Source: VAZQ01 sp963758945 (GTDB taxonomy: Bacteria; Pseudomonadota; Alphaproteobacteria; Rhizobiales; Xanthobacteraceae). Taken from it: a stretch of 64,000 nucleotides of DNA. The notes under the pieces are model-generated. The model ran no database searches, had not been told where the DNA came from, and saw nothing but the letters and a program-made list of their open reading frames with translations. The stretch lies in assembly GCA_963758945.1 (NCBI GenBank), contig CAVWXY010000017.1, forward strand, positions 1-64,000, given 5' to 3'. Below are positions 18,983 through 27,898 of the stretch, one piece after another (the first letter of the stretch is position 1; the number at the start of each line of letters is the position of its first letter). Made by a program: the position numbers and the translations under genes.

Positions 18983-20407
18983 ATGAATGCGGGAGCGGAC
19001 ACGCTGTCCAATTCACCCTACGCCCCGGATCTGCGCGGATTCATCGAGTATCTGGAGACCGAGCACCCCGAGGAGGTGGTGCGGATCAGCAAGGAGGTCG
19101 ACCCGAAATTCGGGGTGTCCGGCATCCTCGAGCGGCTGGAGCGGGACGGCCGCTTTCCGCTCGTCATCTTCGAGAATGTGAAAGGCTCCAAGATTCCGCT
19201 GGTCGCCAACATGCATGCCAAGTTCGAGCGGCTGCGATACGCGCTCGGCATGGAACAGGGCGGAGTCAAGGAGTTCGTCAGGGAATGCGCTGCGCGCCAG
19301 GCCCATCCCATCGACCCGGTCATGGTGAGTTCCGCGCCGGTGCAAGAAATCGTCCGCATCGGAGACGAGGTCGATGTCGGGGAGCTGCCGATCTGCACCT
19401 ACCACGAGAAGGATGCCGGCAAATACATCACCGCAGGCCTTGCCGTGATGCGCGATCCGGAGACCGGCATCAACAATGTGGGCATCTACCGGCACATGGT
19501 GCACGAGAAAAACCTTCTCGGCGTCCAGCTGTCCGAGACCGCCGACGGAAACATCATCTGGAAGAAATACGAGAAGCGTGGGCGCCCCTGCCCGATCGCG
19601 ATCGTGATCGGTCATCATCCCGCGTTCTTCATCGGTTCGCTTTGCTTTTCGACACTGGATTCCGACGAGCTCCGCATTGCCGGCGGAATGTTTCAGCGGC
19701 CGGTGCCGCTGGTGAGGTGCAAGACCATTCCTCTCGATGTGCCCGCCGATGCCGAAATCGTCCTCGAATGCGAGATTCGCCCGGTCGAGCGGCGCGCGGA
19801 GGCGCCCTTCGGGGAGTTCCCGGGGACCTATGGTCCGCGCCGCATGAACCCCGTGCTCGAGGTCAAGGCCATGACCCGGCGTCGCGATCCGCTGTACCAG
19901 AACGCCTTCGTCGGACATGCCGACAACCTCCTGCTGTCGGGCTTGATTCGGACGACGTTCATCGAAGACACTATAAAAATCGCCTGCCCGACCGTGCGTT
20001 CGGTCACGGTGCCGCGGTCCGGCCGCTTCCGTTTCATCTGCTACGTCGCGATCGAAAAGATGAATGAGGGAGAGGCCAAGCTGGCGGCCATGGCCGCATT
20101 CGTCGCCGATCCGTTTCTGAAATTCGTCGTCGTCGTCGACCACGATGTCGACATCAACAAGGACACCGATGTCCTGCACGCCATCGCGACACGCGTGCGG
20201 GCCGATCACGACGTCTTCATGGTGCCCTATGCCAAAGGCTCGCCGCTCGATCCTGCCTCCTACGATCCGGCCGGCGGGTCGTACCTCGTCACCAAGATGG
20301 GCATCGATGCCACGCGCAAGAGCAATTACCCGGATGAGATCGCGGTGCCAGGAGTCGAAGACATCGATCTCGCCGATTACATCCCCGGTTACCGAGCAGT
20401 CCCGTAA
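18983..20407 (+). CDS. UbiD-family prenylated-FMN decarboxylase
   Basis: A 474-residue protein from ATG 18983 (an upstream GTG at 18947 would add 12 residues). It is full length for UbiD. The middle carries the prFMN/metal-binding region NNVGIYRHMVHEKNLLGVQL and the catalytic-loop segment EAPFGEFPGTYGP with the acid/base Glu. The C-terminus includes VVVDHDVDINKDTDVLHAIA, typical of the oligomerisation domain. UbiD enzymes reversibly (de)carboxylate aromatic or alpha,beta-unsaturated acids and need prenyl-FMN from a UbiX enzyme, which is not in this window. It follows the cyclase gene and converges with a quinone oxidoreductase. Substrate unknown. Confidence 0.9.
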   Translation: MNAGADTLSNSPYAPDLRGFIEYLETEHPEEVVRISKEVDPKFGVSGILERLERDGRFPLVIFENVKGSKIPLVANMHAKFERLRYALGMEQGGVKEFVRECAARQAHPIDPVMVSSAPVQEIVRIGDEVDVGELPICTYHEKDAGKYITAGLAVMRDPETGINNVGIYRHMVHEKNLLGVQLSETADGNIIWKKYEKRGRPCPIAIVIGHHPAFFIGSLCFSTLDSDELRIAGGMFQRPVPLVRCKTIPLDVPADAEIVLECEIRPVERRAEAPFGEFPGTYGPRRMNPVLEVKAMTRRRDPLYQNAFVGHADNLLLSGLIRTTFIEDTIKIACPTVRSVTVPRSGRFRFICYVAIEKMNEGEAKLAAMAAFVADPFLKFVVVVDHDVDINKDTDVLHAIATRVRADHDVFMVPYAKGSPLDPASYDPAGGSYLVTKMGIDATRKSNYPDEIAVPGVEDIDLADYIPGYRAVP

Positions 20408-20460
20408 CCGGTCCGCGCAATCGATGACACGCAGCCGGTCCGGGTCGCGCCTTCCGGCGG

Positions 20461-21456
20461 TCAGCCGCCGGTCGGCGTCAGAACGATGCGGCCGCGAGCG
20501 GTGCGCTCGCGCAGCGCCGCCAGTGCCTCGGAGCAGCGCGAGAACGGCCACACCGTGGTCTGCGGCGGGCGGATCGAGCCCGCCTCGTAGAGCGAGAAAA
20601 GCTCCTGCCAGCACGCTGCGGTCTTGGCCGGCGTCCGGCGCCGGTAGTCGCTGACCTGCAACCCGCTGACCGCGATATTCTTGACCAGGAGATAGTTGGC
20701 CTTGATGGTGGGAATCCGGCCCGTGGCGAAGCCGATGACGACCAGCCCGCCGCTCCAGGCGACGGCGCGGATTGCAGCATCGAAAACGTCGCCGCCCAGC
20801 ATGTCGAGCACGACATCGGCGCCACGCCCGTCGTTGGCGGCGTACACCTGGGTGCGTAGGCCTTCCTTCAGATCCGCCGCCGCCAGGTCGATGACGGCGT
20901 CCGCACCCGCTGCGCGCACCATGTCCGCCTTTGTCGGGTTGGAGAGTCCCGCGAGCACACGTCCGCCGAACGCCTTGGCCAACTGAACCGCGGCAAGACC
21001 GACACCGCCGGTGGCTCCGAGCACCAGCACGGTATCGCCGGGCTCCATGCGGGCCCGCTCCCGCAGGGCGAACCACGCGGTATCGAATACCGAGGACATC
21101 GATGCAGCGTCGGTGAACGACATCGACGCCGGCATGCGGACGCACCTGGGCTGCGTCGTGACGCAGAATTCCCCATAGCCGCCCTCTTCCGCCAACGCCA
21201 ACACGCGGTCGCCGGGCTTGAATCTCGCAACATCTGCGCCGACCGCGTTCACCACGCCCGCCGGACACTTTCCGGGAACGAACGGCAGCTTCGGCTTGAA
21301 CTGATAGACCCCGCCGATCGTCAGGATATCGACGAAATTCACCGCCGTGGCGCGTACCGAGATCACGATTTCATCGCTGCGCGGCTCAGGATCGGGAAAC
21401 TCCTCGACCGCGAGATGCTCGCTGGACCCGAAGGCATGAACCACGATGCCGCGCAT
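20461..21456 (-). CDS. Quinone oxidoreductase-like MDR family protein
   Basis: 331 residues, the usual length for zinc-free medium-chain dehydrogenases. The N-terminal GroES-like fold (AVNFVDILTIGGVYQFKP, PFVPGKCPAGVV) lacks the zinc-ligand cysteines. The Rossmann motif is GATGGVGLAAVQLAK (about residues 145-160), and KANYLLVKNIAVSG is typical of NADPH:quinone reductases. It is the last gene of a minus-strand group: rhodanese, acyl-CoA ligase, this gene (30-base gap). A short hairpin (CCGGCGG/CCGCCGG, 20454-20471) overlaps its stop codon between the converging genes and may end transcription from both sides. Likely role: NADPH-dependent reduction of an enoyl or quinone intermediate. Confidence 0.85.
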   Translation of the reverse strand: MRGIVVHAFGSSEHLAVEEFPDPEPRSDEIVISVRATAVNFVDILTIGGVYQFKPKLPFVPGKCPAGVVNAVGADVARFKPGDRVLALAEEGGYGEFCVTTQPRCVRMPASMSFTDAASMSSVFDTAWFALRERARMEPGDTVLVLGATGGVGLAAVQLAKAFGGRVLAGLSNPTKADMVRAAGADAVIDLAAADLKEGLRTQVYAANDGRGADVVLDMLGGDVFDAAIRAVAWSGGLVVIGFATGRIPTIKANYLLVKNIAVSGLQVSDYRRRTPAKTAACWQELFSLYEAGSIRPPQTTVWPFSRCSEALAALRERTARGRIVLTPTGG

Positions 21457-21485
21457 TGCTCACCTCACGCCCGCCGGCCGGTCAT

Positions 21486-23155
21486 TCAGGCGGCGCTCGA
21501 CCGGTGGACGGGATGCGGCATGATTCGCCCCTCATGGAGCGACCGCGCAAGATCGAGCTTCCGGATTTTGCCGTTGGCCATCAAAGGAATGTCCGGGAGC
21601 GCGACGAAGAACTCCGGCATTTCGTATTTCGACAAACCGGTGGCGCGGAGATGATCGAGAATCTGGTCCATGCTTGCCGTGAGACCCGGACGGAACATCA
21701 CCGCGAGACAGATTCTCTCTCCCAGCCGATCGTCCGCGACCGGAATTGCAGCGGCACGTTCAATGGCCTGGTGCCGCATGACCATGTCCTCGATTTCGAG
21801 CCGGATTGATGTTGTGGCCGCCGCGAATGATGACCTCCTTCTTGCGACCGGTGATGCGCAGATAGCCATCGTCGTCAAGTCGGCCCAGATCACCGGTCAT
21901 GAACCAGCCGTCCGCATTGAAGGAACTCTCGGTGCTGGTCTGATCGCCGAAATAGCCGAGCATCAAGCTGGCGCCCCGACCGCCGAGCTGACCGATCGCA
22001 CCCGGCTCGGCCGGCACGTCGGCATCGTCCGCATCGAAAATGCGCACCTCATATCCCGCGCACGCCTTGCCGCAGGTATCGACGAGGCGGCGAAGATCAT
22101 CGCCGGGCCTCGTGTACTGGTGCGCACAATTCTCCGTCATGCCGTAACCGATCTGCGGCGGAACGCCGTACCGCAACAGCTCCTCGACGACCGGAGCAGG
22201 CGTGGCGGCGGCGGAAATTCGGAAGCATTCGAGCCGCTCCAGCCCGGCCGCACCCCTGCGGCGCAACTCGTCGACTAGATCGATCGCATGCGTCGGCACG
22301 CCGACGAGATAGCTCACGCCGGTCTCGGCGAGCCGATCGATCAGGCCGGCGCCGCGTGGCAGATCGTGGACGACGAACTCGCCGCCGACGATGAGCGACG
22401 TGAGCCAAGCGCCGGCGCCGAGATTGTGACTGAACGGGCTCAGCGAATAGGTCACCGTCCGGGTGTCGAAACCCCAGTCGGCCGCCAATGTGCGCAGCGC
22501 GGCGAGCAGCGTATTGTCGCTATGCATCACGCCTTTTGGAACACCCGTCGAGCCGGAGGTGAAGGCCAGATAGCTCACACGGTCGGGATCGCGATTGATC
22601 GGCGCTTTCGCCCCCTCCCCCGGTCCGGCGGCAAGAAGGTCGGAAAACGGAGCGGCCGCCGTCGGCATCAGCGGCTCGCTAAAATGCGTCCGACGCAGCG
22701 ACGGCAGTTTCGAGAGCTCGGCCGCCACATCGACGCGATCCGCATCCGCGCCATAGCCGGGCTCGATGGAAAAAGGCCGTGCAGCGAGTACGGTTCAAGA
22801 GCGACACGACCTCGGCAACGGTATGATTGCGATGGGGCGAGGGACAGTAGACATAGCCCTGGCGCGAACACGCGAGCTGGATGACCGCCGATTCGATCCG
22901 GTTCGGCAACCACAGCAGCACGCGCTCGCCGGCGCGGACCCCATGCCGCACCAGATCGTCGGCAAGCGCATCGGCGCATTCGACGAGCTCGCGATAGGTC
23001 AGCCGACGAAATTTGTCGCGAATGGCGAAGCGGTCGGGAGCGCGCGTCGCGTGCGAGCGCGCCAGGGCGTAGACCGTCTCGTCGCGCCAATAGCCTGCCG
23101 CATAATTTCGCCTGAGCGCCTCTGCGCTCAGCAGCGACAGAATCGTGGAGGCCAT
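21486..23155 (-). pseudogene. AMP-dependent acyl-CoA ligase with two frameshifts
   Basis: Three frames add up to one ANL-superfamily ligase of about 555 residues. The N-terminus starts at ATG 23155 (LTYRELVECADALADDLVRH). The middle (22740-21815) carries the P-loop LAFTSGSTGVPKGVMHSDNT, the motif IGYGMTENCAHQYTRPG, and MTGDLGRLDDDGYLRITGRK. The C-terminal lid has EIEDMVMRHQAIERAAAIPV and the catalytic Lys in ANGKIRKLDLAR. Shift 1 is near 22775 (an extra C after a T5 run) and shift 2 near 21803 (an extra G before LEIEDMV). Both look like single-base insertions in otherwise well-conserved sequence, so recent decay and sequence error are both possible. It would activate a carboxylic acid as CoA thioester. 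Confidence 0.85.
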
Positions 23156-23176
23156 GTCGAATTGCTCTGACTGAGG

Positions 23177-23597
23177 TTACGTCTTGTTGCTCTTCTTCGA
23201 GTTCCGGCGCCTCGACCGCGCCGCCCGCCGCCCGCCATGCGCCGAACCCGCCGCGAAGATGGGCTACCGGCCGAAGGCCCATGCGGTGCGCGGTCTGAGC
23301 GGCCAAGGCCGAGCGTAGCCCGCCTGCGCAGAAGAATACGAACTTCTTGTCTTCGGAAAAGATGGGCTTGTGGTAGTTGCTTTCCGGATCGATCCAGAAT
23401 TCCAGCATCCCGCGCGGGCAGTGAAATGCGCCCGGCACGCGACCTTCGCGATTGAGCTCGCGAATATCGCGGATGTCGACGAACACCGCTTCCTCGCTGC
23501 CGTACAACGTGCGCGCCTGATCGACCGTGATCGTCTCGATTTCGCGTTCCGCAGCCTCGACAAGCGCGCGACAGCCGGTCGTAATATTCTGGACCAT
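23177..23597 (-). CDS. Rhodanese-like sulfurtransferase domain protein
   Basis: The ATG at 23597 follows GAGAGGG. The protein has a single rhodanese domain: VDIRDIRELNREGRVPGAFH, the active-site loop FFCAGGLRSALAAQTA with Cys near residue 91, and HLRGGFGAWRAAGG. The written frame has no stop and would run about 490 bases into the acyl-CoA ligase gene. A one-base shift near 23190-23205 would end it at TAA 23179-23177, 22 bases before the ligase start, which is the more natural layout. First gene of the minus-strand ligase/quinone-oxidoreductase group; such domains may supply persulfide sulfur or simply bind anions. The exact C-terminus is uncertain. Confidence 0.75.
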
Positions 23598-23868
23598 ACC
23601 CTCTCCCCGTCCGAGGTCCGAGTCCGAAGCTCGTCAGCCCTCGCGGCACGTTTCAGATACGAATTTCAGAATCCAAGGACAACTAGTGCGCTCTTGAAGC
23701 CGAAGCTCGCGATCGCACGTGCCGCACGGTGCGAGCGAACTTCGGGTTCGAGGCACTATAGCGGTTTCCGTTCGCGTCGATGTACAACGGTGCCGTGCAT
23801 TTCGACGCCGAGACGCTCGATCGCCCGGGGCAACGACGGCATATCTGCGCAGGATCCCGCCTGCGATA
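23598..23868. other. Intergenic gap upstream of rhodanese group
   Basis: About 270 bases separating the catabolic group from the caspase locus. No hairpin, operator or open frame of interest was seen. Confidence 0.4.
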
Positions 23869-25611
23869 TCAGCGCCCGCCCATGCGTCCGAACGACATGC
23901 GCGGCGCGCCCACGTTGCCGATGTTCCGGTTCATTCCGGTCTGGCCGAACGTCGTTGCGCGCAGTTTCATTCCGGTCGACGGCGTCGCCGCCGGCTTGAA
24001 GGACTTCACGGTCCCGAGGCTGGCATTCGCGCTGCCCGCATTGTTGTTCACGTGCAGCCGGGTGTTGATTTGCCCGCGCAGGATCTGCGAATTGTTATTG
24101 TTGTTGGTGGTGCCGTAGGAGCCGCCCGTCGTCTTTCCCCCCTTGCCGTCGCCGGTTGGCTTCGGGTGATCGGTGCCGGTGGTCGGCTTGGGGTCATCGC
24201 CGCCGCGCGGCGGCTTGTGCCAGTCGCGCGGCCGCTTCGGATAGATCGAGATGCGCGGCGGGATCACGACCACCGGCGGCGCCGCGACCGGCGGGACCGG
24301 ATTGACCGTCACCGTGGGATCGACGACCGCCACGCTGCTTCCCGGCGTCTTGGTCACCTTGGACCCGGTATTCTGCGTCGGCGCCACGTCGGTGCGCCTC
24401 TGGCGCAGCACCGGTGCCGTCGGCTGGCTGCACGGGCAGGTCGGGCCGACCGCCGCGAACGCCGCGCCCGCGTCGGAGATCGAGCGGGTGCTCGCCCGCT
24501 GCAGCAGGCGTTCGGCGGTCGCGGCGAAATCGCTGTTGCCGTAGCTGGCGAGGAAGGCCTGGTAGGACGCGACCGTGTTGATGGTGACGGCCGTGTACCA
24601 GGCGACGACGAGCTTGCGCCGTTCGACCAGGCTGCGCATGACCGGGGCGGCGGGCTGCGACGGATAGAGGGCCAGATAGGCCTGATAGGCTTCCACCTGG
24701 TCCTCGCGCACGACGATCTCGTAGGCCTCGCGTGCGGACCTCGACTTCAACTCCGTCCGCCAAGCCTCGACCGAGCGGGTCTCCGAGCGTGCCTTGCCGC
24801 TCGCGCCCGGCTGGCCGTTGCTCGCCGCCGCCATCCGCTCCTGTCCAACGCCGGCGGGGAAGAAGGAGAATTCCGCGGTCAAGGACGAGCTTTCCCAGGG
24901 GAATTGCTGCTTACCGGTGGTGTTGCTCACGTCGAGCCGCACGCGCTTGAGCAACCGCTCGATCGGCAATCCCGGCTCGTAGCCGATCTTGATGAGCGCC
25001 GAGGTGTAGGGGCTGTTCTGTCCGTCGCCGTCGAGCGCCTCGGTGCCGGGCGCGGTCGAGTAGGACACCAGCGAGCCGTTCGGGGCGTCGACGATCGCGA
25101 GCCCGCGGCCGGCGGTCTTGTTGATCGCCGAGAACGGGTTGTTGCGGCAGGCATCGAGGATCACGAAGCGCAACTTGCTCGGGATCGTGGATAGCGCGTT
25201 CATGACGTCCGTCAGCCGCATGGCCTGCAACGGCACGTCCGCCTCGCGCTCGATCTGCGCGTCGACCGGAACGAGGAAGTTCTCGCCGTCGACCTGCAGG
25301 CCGTGGCCGGCATAGAACACGAGCACGACGGTGTCCGGCCCTTTCTCGGCGGCGGTCCTGGCGAAATTGCCGATGGTCCGGCGCATGTCGCTTTGGCCGA
25401 GATCGGGCGCCTGCACGACCTGGAAGCCGGCGGAGGTCAGGAACCCGGCCATCGCCTTGGCGTCGTTGGCCGGGTTCGGCAGCGCCGCGACCGAGCTGTA
25501 GTTCGAGTTGCCGATCACCAGCGCGATCCGGTTCTCGGCCAGCGCCTGGCCGACGCTGAGCCAGCAGGTCGACGCCAGCGCCGCGAGCTTTATGAGGAAT
25601 CGCAATGACAT
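23869..25611 (-). CDS. Secreted caspase-like (C14) protease
   Basis: 580 residues. A signal peptide (about 1-25, ending SVGQALA) is followed by a p20-type caspase domain: RIALVIGNSNY (28-38), catalytic His103 in FYAGHGLQ, and catalytic Cys155 in ILDACRNNPF. Residues about 265-395 are helical, with repeat-like segments (AYEIVVREDQVEAYQAYLAL and VASYQAFLASYGNSDFAATA). The C-terminal third is Pro/Gly/Asn-rich and low complexity, ending in Arg/Met-Gly. The dyad is intact, so it is expected to be active in the periplasm, probably cleaving after basic residues as orthocaspases do (inference). It is the last of three minus-strand genes after OmpA-like and FecR-like genes (gaps about 176 and 152 bases). 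Confidence 0.9.
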   Translation of the reverse strand: MSLRFLIKLAALASTCWLSVGQALAENRIALVIGNSNYSSVAALPNPANDAKAMAGFLTSAGFQVVQAPDLGQSDMRRTIGNFARTAAEKGPDTVVLVFYAGHGLQVDGENFLVPVDAQIEREADVPLQAMRLTDVMNALSTIPSKLRFVILDACRNNPFSAINKTAGRGLAIVDAPNGSLVSYSTAPGTEALDGDGQNSPYTSALIKIGYEPGLPIERLLKRVRLDVSNTTGKQQFPWESSSLTAEFSFFPAGVGQERMAAASNGQPGASGKARSETRSVEAWRTELKSRSAREAYEIVVREDQVEAYQAYLALYPSQPAAPVMRSLVERRKLVVAWYTAVTINTVASYQAFLASYGNSDFAATAERLLQRASTRSISDAGAAFAAVGPTCPCSQPTAPVLRQRRTDVAPTQNTGSKVTKTPGSSVAVVDPTVTVNPVPPVAAPPVVVIPPRISIYPKRPRDWHKPPRGGDDPKPTTGTDHPKPTGDGKGGKTTGGSYGTTNNNNNSQILRGQINTRLHVNNNAGSANASLGTVKSFKPAATPSTGMKLRATTFGQTGMNRNIGNVGAPRMSFGRMGGR

Positions 25612-25763
25612 GGCTGAGCCTCCACATGTCCGGGCAGAATGCCGCGGCCGCAGAGCCCTATGGCCCTGCCGGTTGGTGTCCCGGCCGGCGGGGACGGTTC
25701 AATGCCGCCCGCTCCGACTGGCAGAAAGCAGTGCGATCCTCGCTTTCGATGCTCCGAATCCGC

Positions 25764-26411
25764 TTACCGAACCACGAGGATCAGTGGGTCGGCCTGGGTC
25801 ACCGCACTGGGCTGGAGCATCATCTTCAATTCGCTGCCGTCGCTGCGCTCGACGACGAGCAGGTAGGAGCGGCCCTCATCGAGAGTCGGGCGCGCCGCGT
25901 TGCGGTCGAAGTTCAAGAGAACCTGCTTGGCGTCGCCGTCCCACAGCGCGATCTTGCGGATCGCCTGCGCACCGCGATTGACGATCCGGATGTTCGGCTG
26001 CAGCGATACGTTCAGCGTCTTCACACCGGTGCCGCGCGAAACGAGGCCGCCTTGGAAAGTGGACACGACGGGCGCGACGCACGAGCCCGCCGCGGCGATG
26101 CCCGCCTTGCCGGTCTCCGCCGTCACTCCCTCCTGCGAAATCGAGGCGCGCAGCGGGCCCTTCAAGGTGAGCAGCTGGCGCGTCGGATAGTGACAGATAC
26201 GCAATTCGCTGTTCGCCTGCAGATCCAAACGCGTTCGGTCGCCGATGACGTCGAGAGCGTCGAGCAGGACCGGCTTGCCGTTGGTGAAGGCGACGACGCG
26301 GCCGCTCACGTCCTCCACATAGGCCACCTCCGCGGTGTCCTGCGGCTCGGCCGCAGGCGCGGTGCCCGCGCCGGCGGCCACCAGGAGCAGCAGGGCGGCC
26401 GTGAATTCCAC
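25764..26411 (-). CDS. FecR-like periplasmic protein
   Basis: 215 residues from GTG 26411, with a signal peptide (MEFTAALLLLVAAGAGTAPA). Residues about 28-100 match the FecR fold: VEDVSGRVVAFTNGKPVLLD, VIGDRTRLDLQANSELRICH, LLTLKGPLRASISQEGV. The rest (LNVSLQPNIRIVNRGAQAIR to LIVV) is beta-rich with no motif. FecR-domain proteins sense periplasmic conditions in sigma-factor pathways, but stand-alone secreted versions like this one are common beside CHASE2 cyclases and caspase genes. No sigma factor is next to it. Placed between the OmpA-like and caspase genes, it may regulate the protease or anchor it in the periplasm (inference). Confidence 0.7.
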   Translation of the reverse strand: MEFTAALLLLVAAGAGTAPAAEPQDTAEVAYVEDVSGRVVAFTNGKPVLLDALDVIGDRTRLDLQANSELRICHYPTRQLLTLKGPLRASISQEGVTAETGKAGIAAAGSCVAPVVSTFQGGLVSRGTGVKTLNVSLQPNIRIVNRGAQAIRKIALWDGDAKQVLLNFDRNAARPTLDEGRSYLLVVERSDGSELKMMLQPSAVTQADPLILVVR

Positions 26412-26587
26412 GACGGTCGATGCCCTTTCGGCGCATCTGCGATATTGCGCGGACTGGAGTTCGCATTCTTCATCTCCTCGGAATGAAACCCGTCACTGCT
26501 CGATGTGCTGCGTCCGTTCGACGGCGCCGCCGGGTCTAGGGTTCATTGAGACCGCCGACCGATGTGGAGCCGCCGCTCGGACGGCCT

Positions 26588-27223
26588 TTACTTGTCGCTC
26601 GCGTTGATGACCTGGACGCGCCGGTTGTCGCCCGAGAACGGATCGGACGGATTCTTCAGGTGCGTCTTGCCGTAGCCGACCGTCACCAGCGTGCTCACGT
26701 CGATGCCGTACTTTTCCGACAGGAACCGCTTGACCGCGTCGGCGCGCCGTTCGGACAGCCCTTGATTGTAGGTCTCGCCGCCCTTGGCATCGGTATAGCC
26801 GGCGACGATGAAGGTGCCGCCCTTCAGATCGGCGCTGGCGAGCGCCTGGCCGAGAGCCGTGACCTGCGGCGTCGCCTTTTCGCCGATCTTGTCCGAGTTG
26901 TATTCGAAGTTCACTTCGAGATCGATGCTCGGCCGCTTCTCGGCGATCGATACGATCTGCTCGCGCTCGGCGCTCGTCAGCGAACGCGTCGGCCGGTTGC
27001 GCAAGCTGTTCACGAAGCGTGTTTCCTCGGCGCGTCGCGCCACGTCGGCAGGCGAAGCCGTGAGGCTGCGCGTGATTCGCGGCGGCTTCAGCGCCCTGAT
27101 GATCTGATCCGCCGAAGGCTGCTCGGCGGCGAGGCCGACGCCGAGGCCTGCCGGCAAGGCAAGGCCGGCGGCCAGGATCACGGTGGCCAACTTGATTGTT
27201 CGCGTCTTGTAATGCACTGACAT
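26588..27223 (-). CDS. OmpA-family peptidoglycan-binding protein
   Basis: 211 residues. Signal peptide 1-33 (TIKLATVILAAGLALPAG), a 60-residue linker, then an OmpA C-terminal domain from about 98: IDLEVNFEYNSDKIGEKATP, VAGYTDAKGGETYNQGLSER, RADAVKRFLSEKYGI and the tail SGDNRRVQVIN. Conserved Asp and Arg residues (TDAKG, LSERRA) that grip diaminopimelate are present. There is no N-terminal beta-barrel or lipobox, so it is probably periplasmic and cell-wall-attached. First gene of the OmpA-FecR-caspase group. A perfect CRP-type palindrome lies about 127 bases upstream of its start. Confidence 0.9.
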   Translation of the reverse strand: MSVHYKTRTIKLATVILAAGLALPAGLGVGLAAEQPSADQIIRALKPPRITRSLTASPADVARRAEETRFVNSLRNRPTRSLTSAEREQIVSIAEKRPSIDLEVNFEYNSDKIGEKATPQVTALGQALASADLKGGTFIVAGYTDAKGGETYNQGLSERRADAVKRFLSEKYGIDVSTLVTVGYGKTHLKNPSDPFSGDNRRVQVINASDK

Positions 27224-27307
27224 CTTTCTCTCCCAGTTCTCAGGCGCCCTCGGCTGGCTTTATCTCTTAAAGCAGCAGGTGCGATTGCCGGACAAAGCCG
27301 GACCGGA

Positions 27308-27325
27308 TGTGAAAGAGCTTACACA
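27308..27325 (-). promoter_or_regulatory. Near-palindrome TGTG-N10-CACA type
   Basis: TGTGAAAGAGCTTACACA is an 8-2-8 dyad with one mismatch, TGTG at its left edge and CACA at its right. It lies 17 bases from the perfect CRP-type site at 27343-27358, upstream of the OmpA-FecR-caspase group. It could be a second, weaker site for the same regulator. Confidence 0.4.
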
Positions 27326-27342
27326 CGCGCATCTCGAGCCGG

Positions 27343-27358
27343 TGTGACGGCGGTCACA
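27343..27358 (-). promoter_or_regulatory. Perfect TGTGA-N6-TCACA (CRP-type) operator
   Basis: TGTGACGGCGGTCACA matches the Escherichia coli CRP/rhizobial Clr consensus half-sites exactly. The centre is about 127 bases upstream of the OmpA-like start codon (27223) and about 548 upstream of the divergent pseudo-caspase start (27899). A class III nucleotide cyclase is encoded 2 kb away in the same locus. The regulator gene is not in the window, so binding is an inference from the motif. Confidence 0.6.
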
Positions 27359-27898
27359 AAAAGCTCGATTGTCCGACATCCCGTGCCGCGTCCGGTCCGG
27401 ACATCCCCGCGCCGTCGTTTGCGCCGCGCTGCGGGGGTCCGCCCGGGCATCATAATGCCATGGCCCGCGCATCCGAATGCCATGGAAAGCATCGCCGCAG
27501 CGGCCTGTTGACCCACCCGGCCAGCCCCCGCGTGGCGTCGGGCGTGGGTCCCGGCGCGATCAAGCGGGGCGCGCGGCGCAGAGGCGGGCGAGGTCGCCAG
27601 CCGGGGAAGGGCGAACCGCACCAGCACCGCGCGCGATTTTGCCACGTGTTGGTGGCGAAGAGTGTGACCTGGGACAATTGCCCGCGCCCGGTCGAACCGC
27701 TAGACTTTGCGTCACTTCTTGATGCGGATCAGCGCCTTGCATGGTGCCCGGCAGTAGAAGTCCTGCGCGCGAAGTCGGCCCGTGCGGATGCCGCAGGCGC
27801 GGCACCTCGGCGCCGGGATCACGCACCGCCGCGGGGCGGGCTTGCCGGCGGGGACCGCCCGTTGCGGTCGAAAGACGCCTCGACGAGGACAGACCCAC
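27359..27898. other. Divergent intergenic region, no further gene
   Basis: About 540 bases between the CRP-type site and the pseudo-caspase gene. The plus-strand frame is open from 27782 but lacks the composition and ribosome-binding site of a start, so the gene is begun at 27899. No other feature recognised. Confidence 0.4.

Noticed and set aside
19013..21268. 751-codon open frame on the minus strand opposite UbiD 1
   Set aside because: It mirrors the codon bias of the plus-strand gene (long antisense frames are frequent at this GC), has no motif and no ribosome-binding site.
22668..23597. 309-residue rhodanese fusion protein
   Set aside because: The second half overlaps the acyl-CoA ligase gene in another frame and reads as Arg-rich nonsense. 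A single-base shift near the rhodanese end is the simpler explanation.
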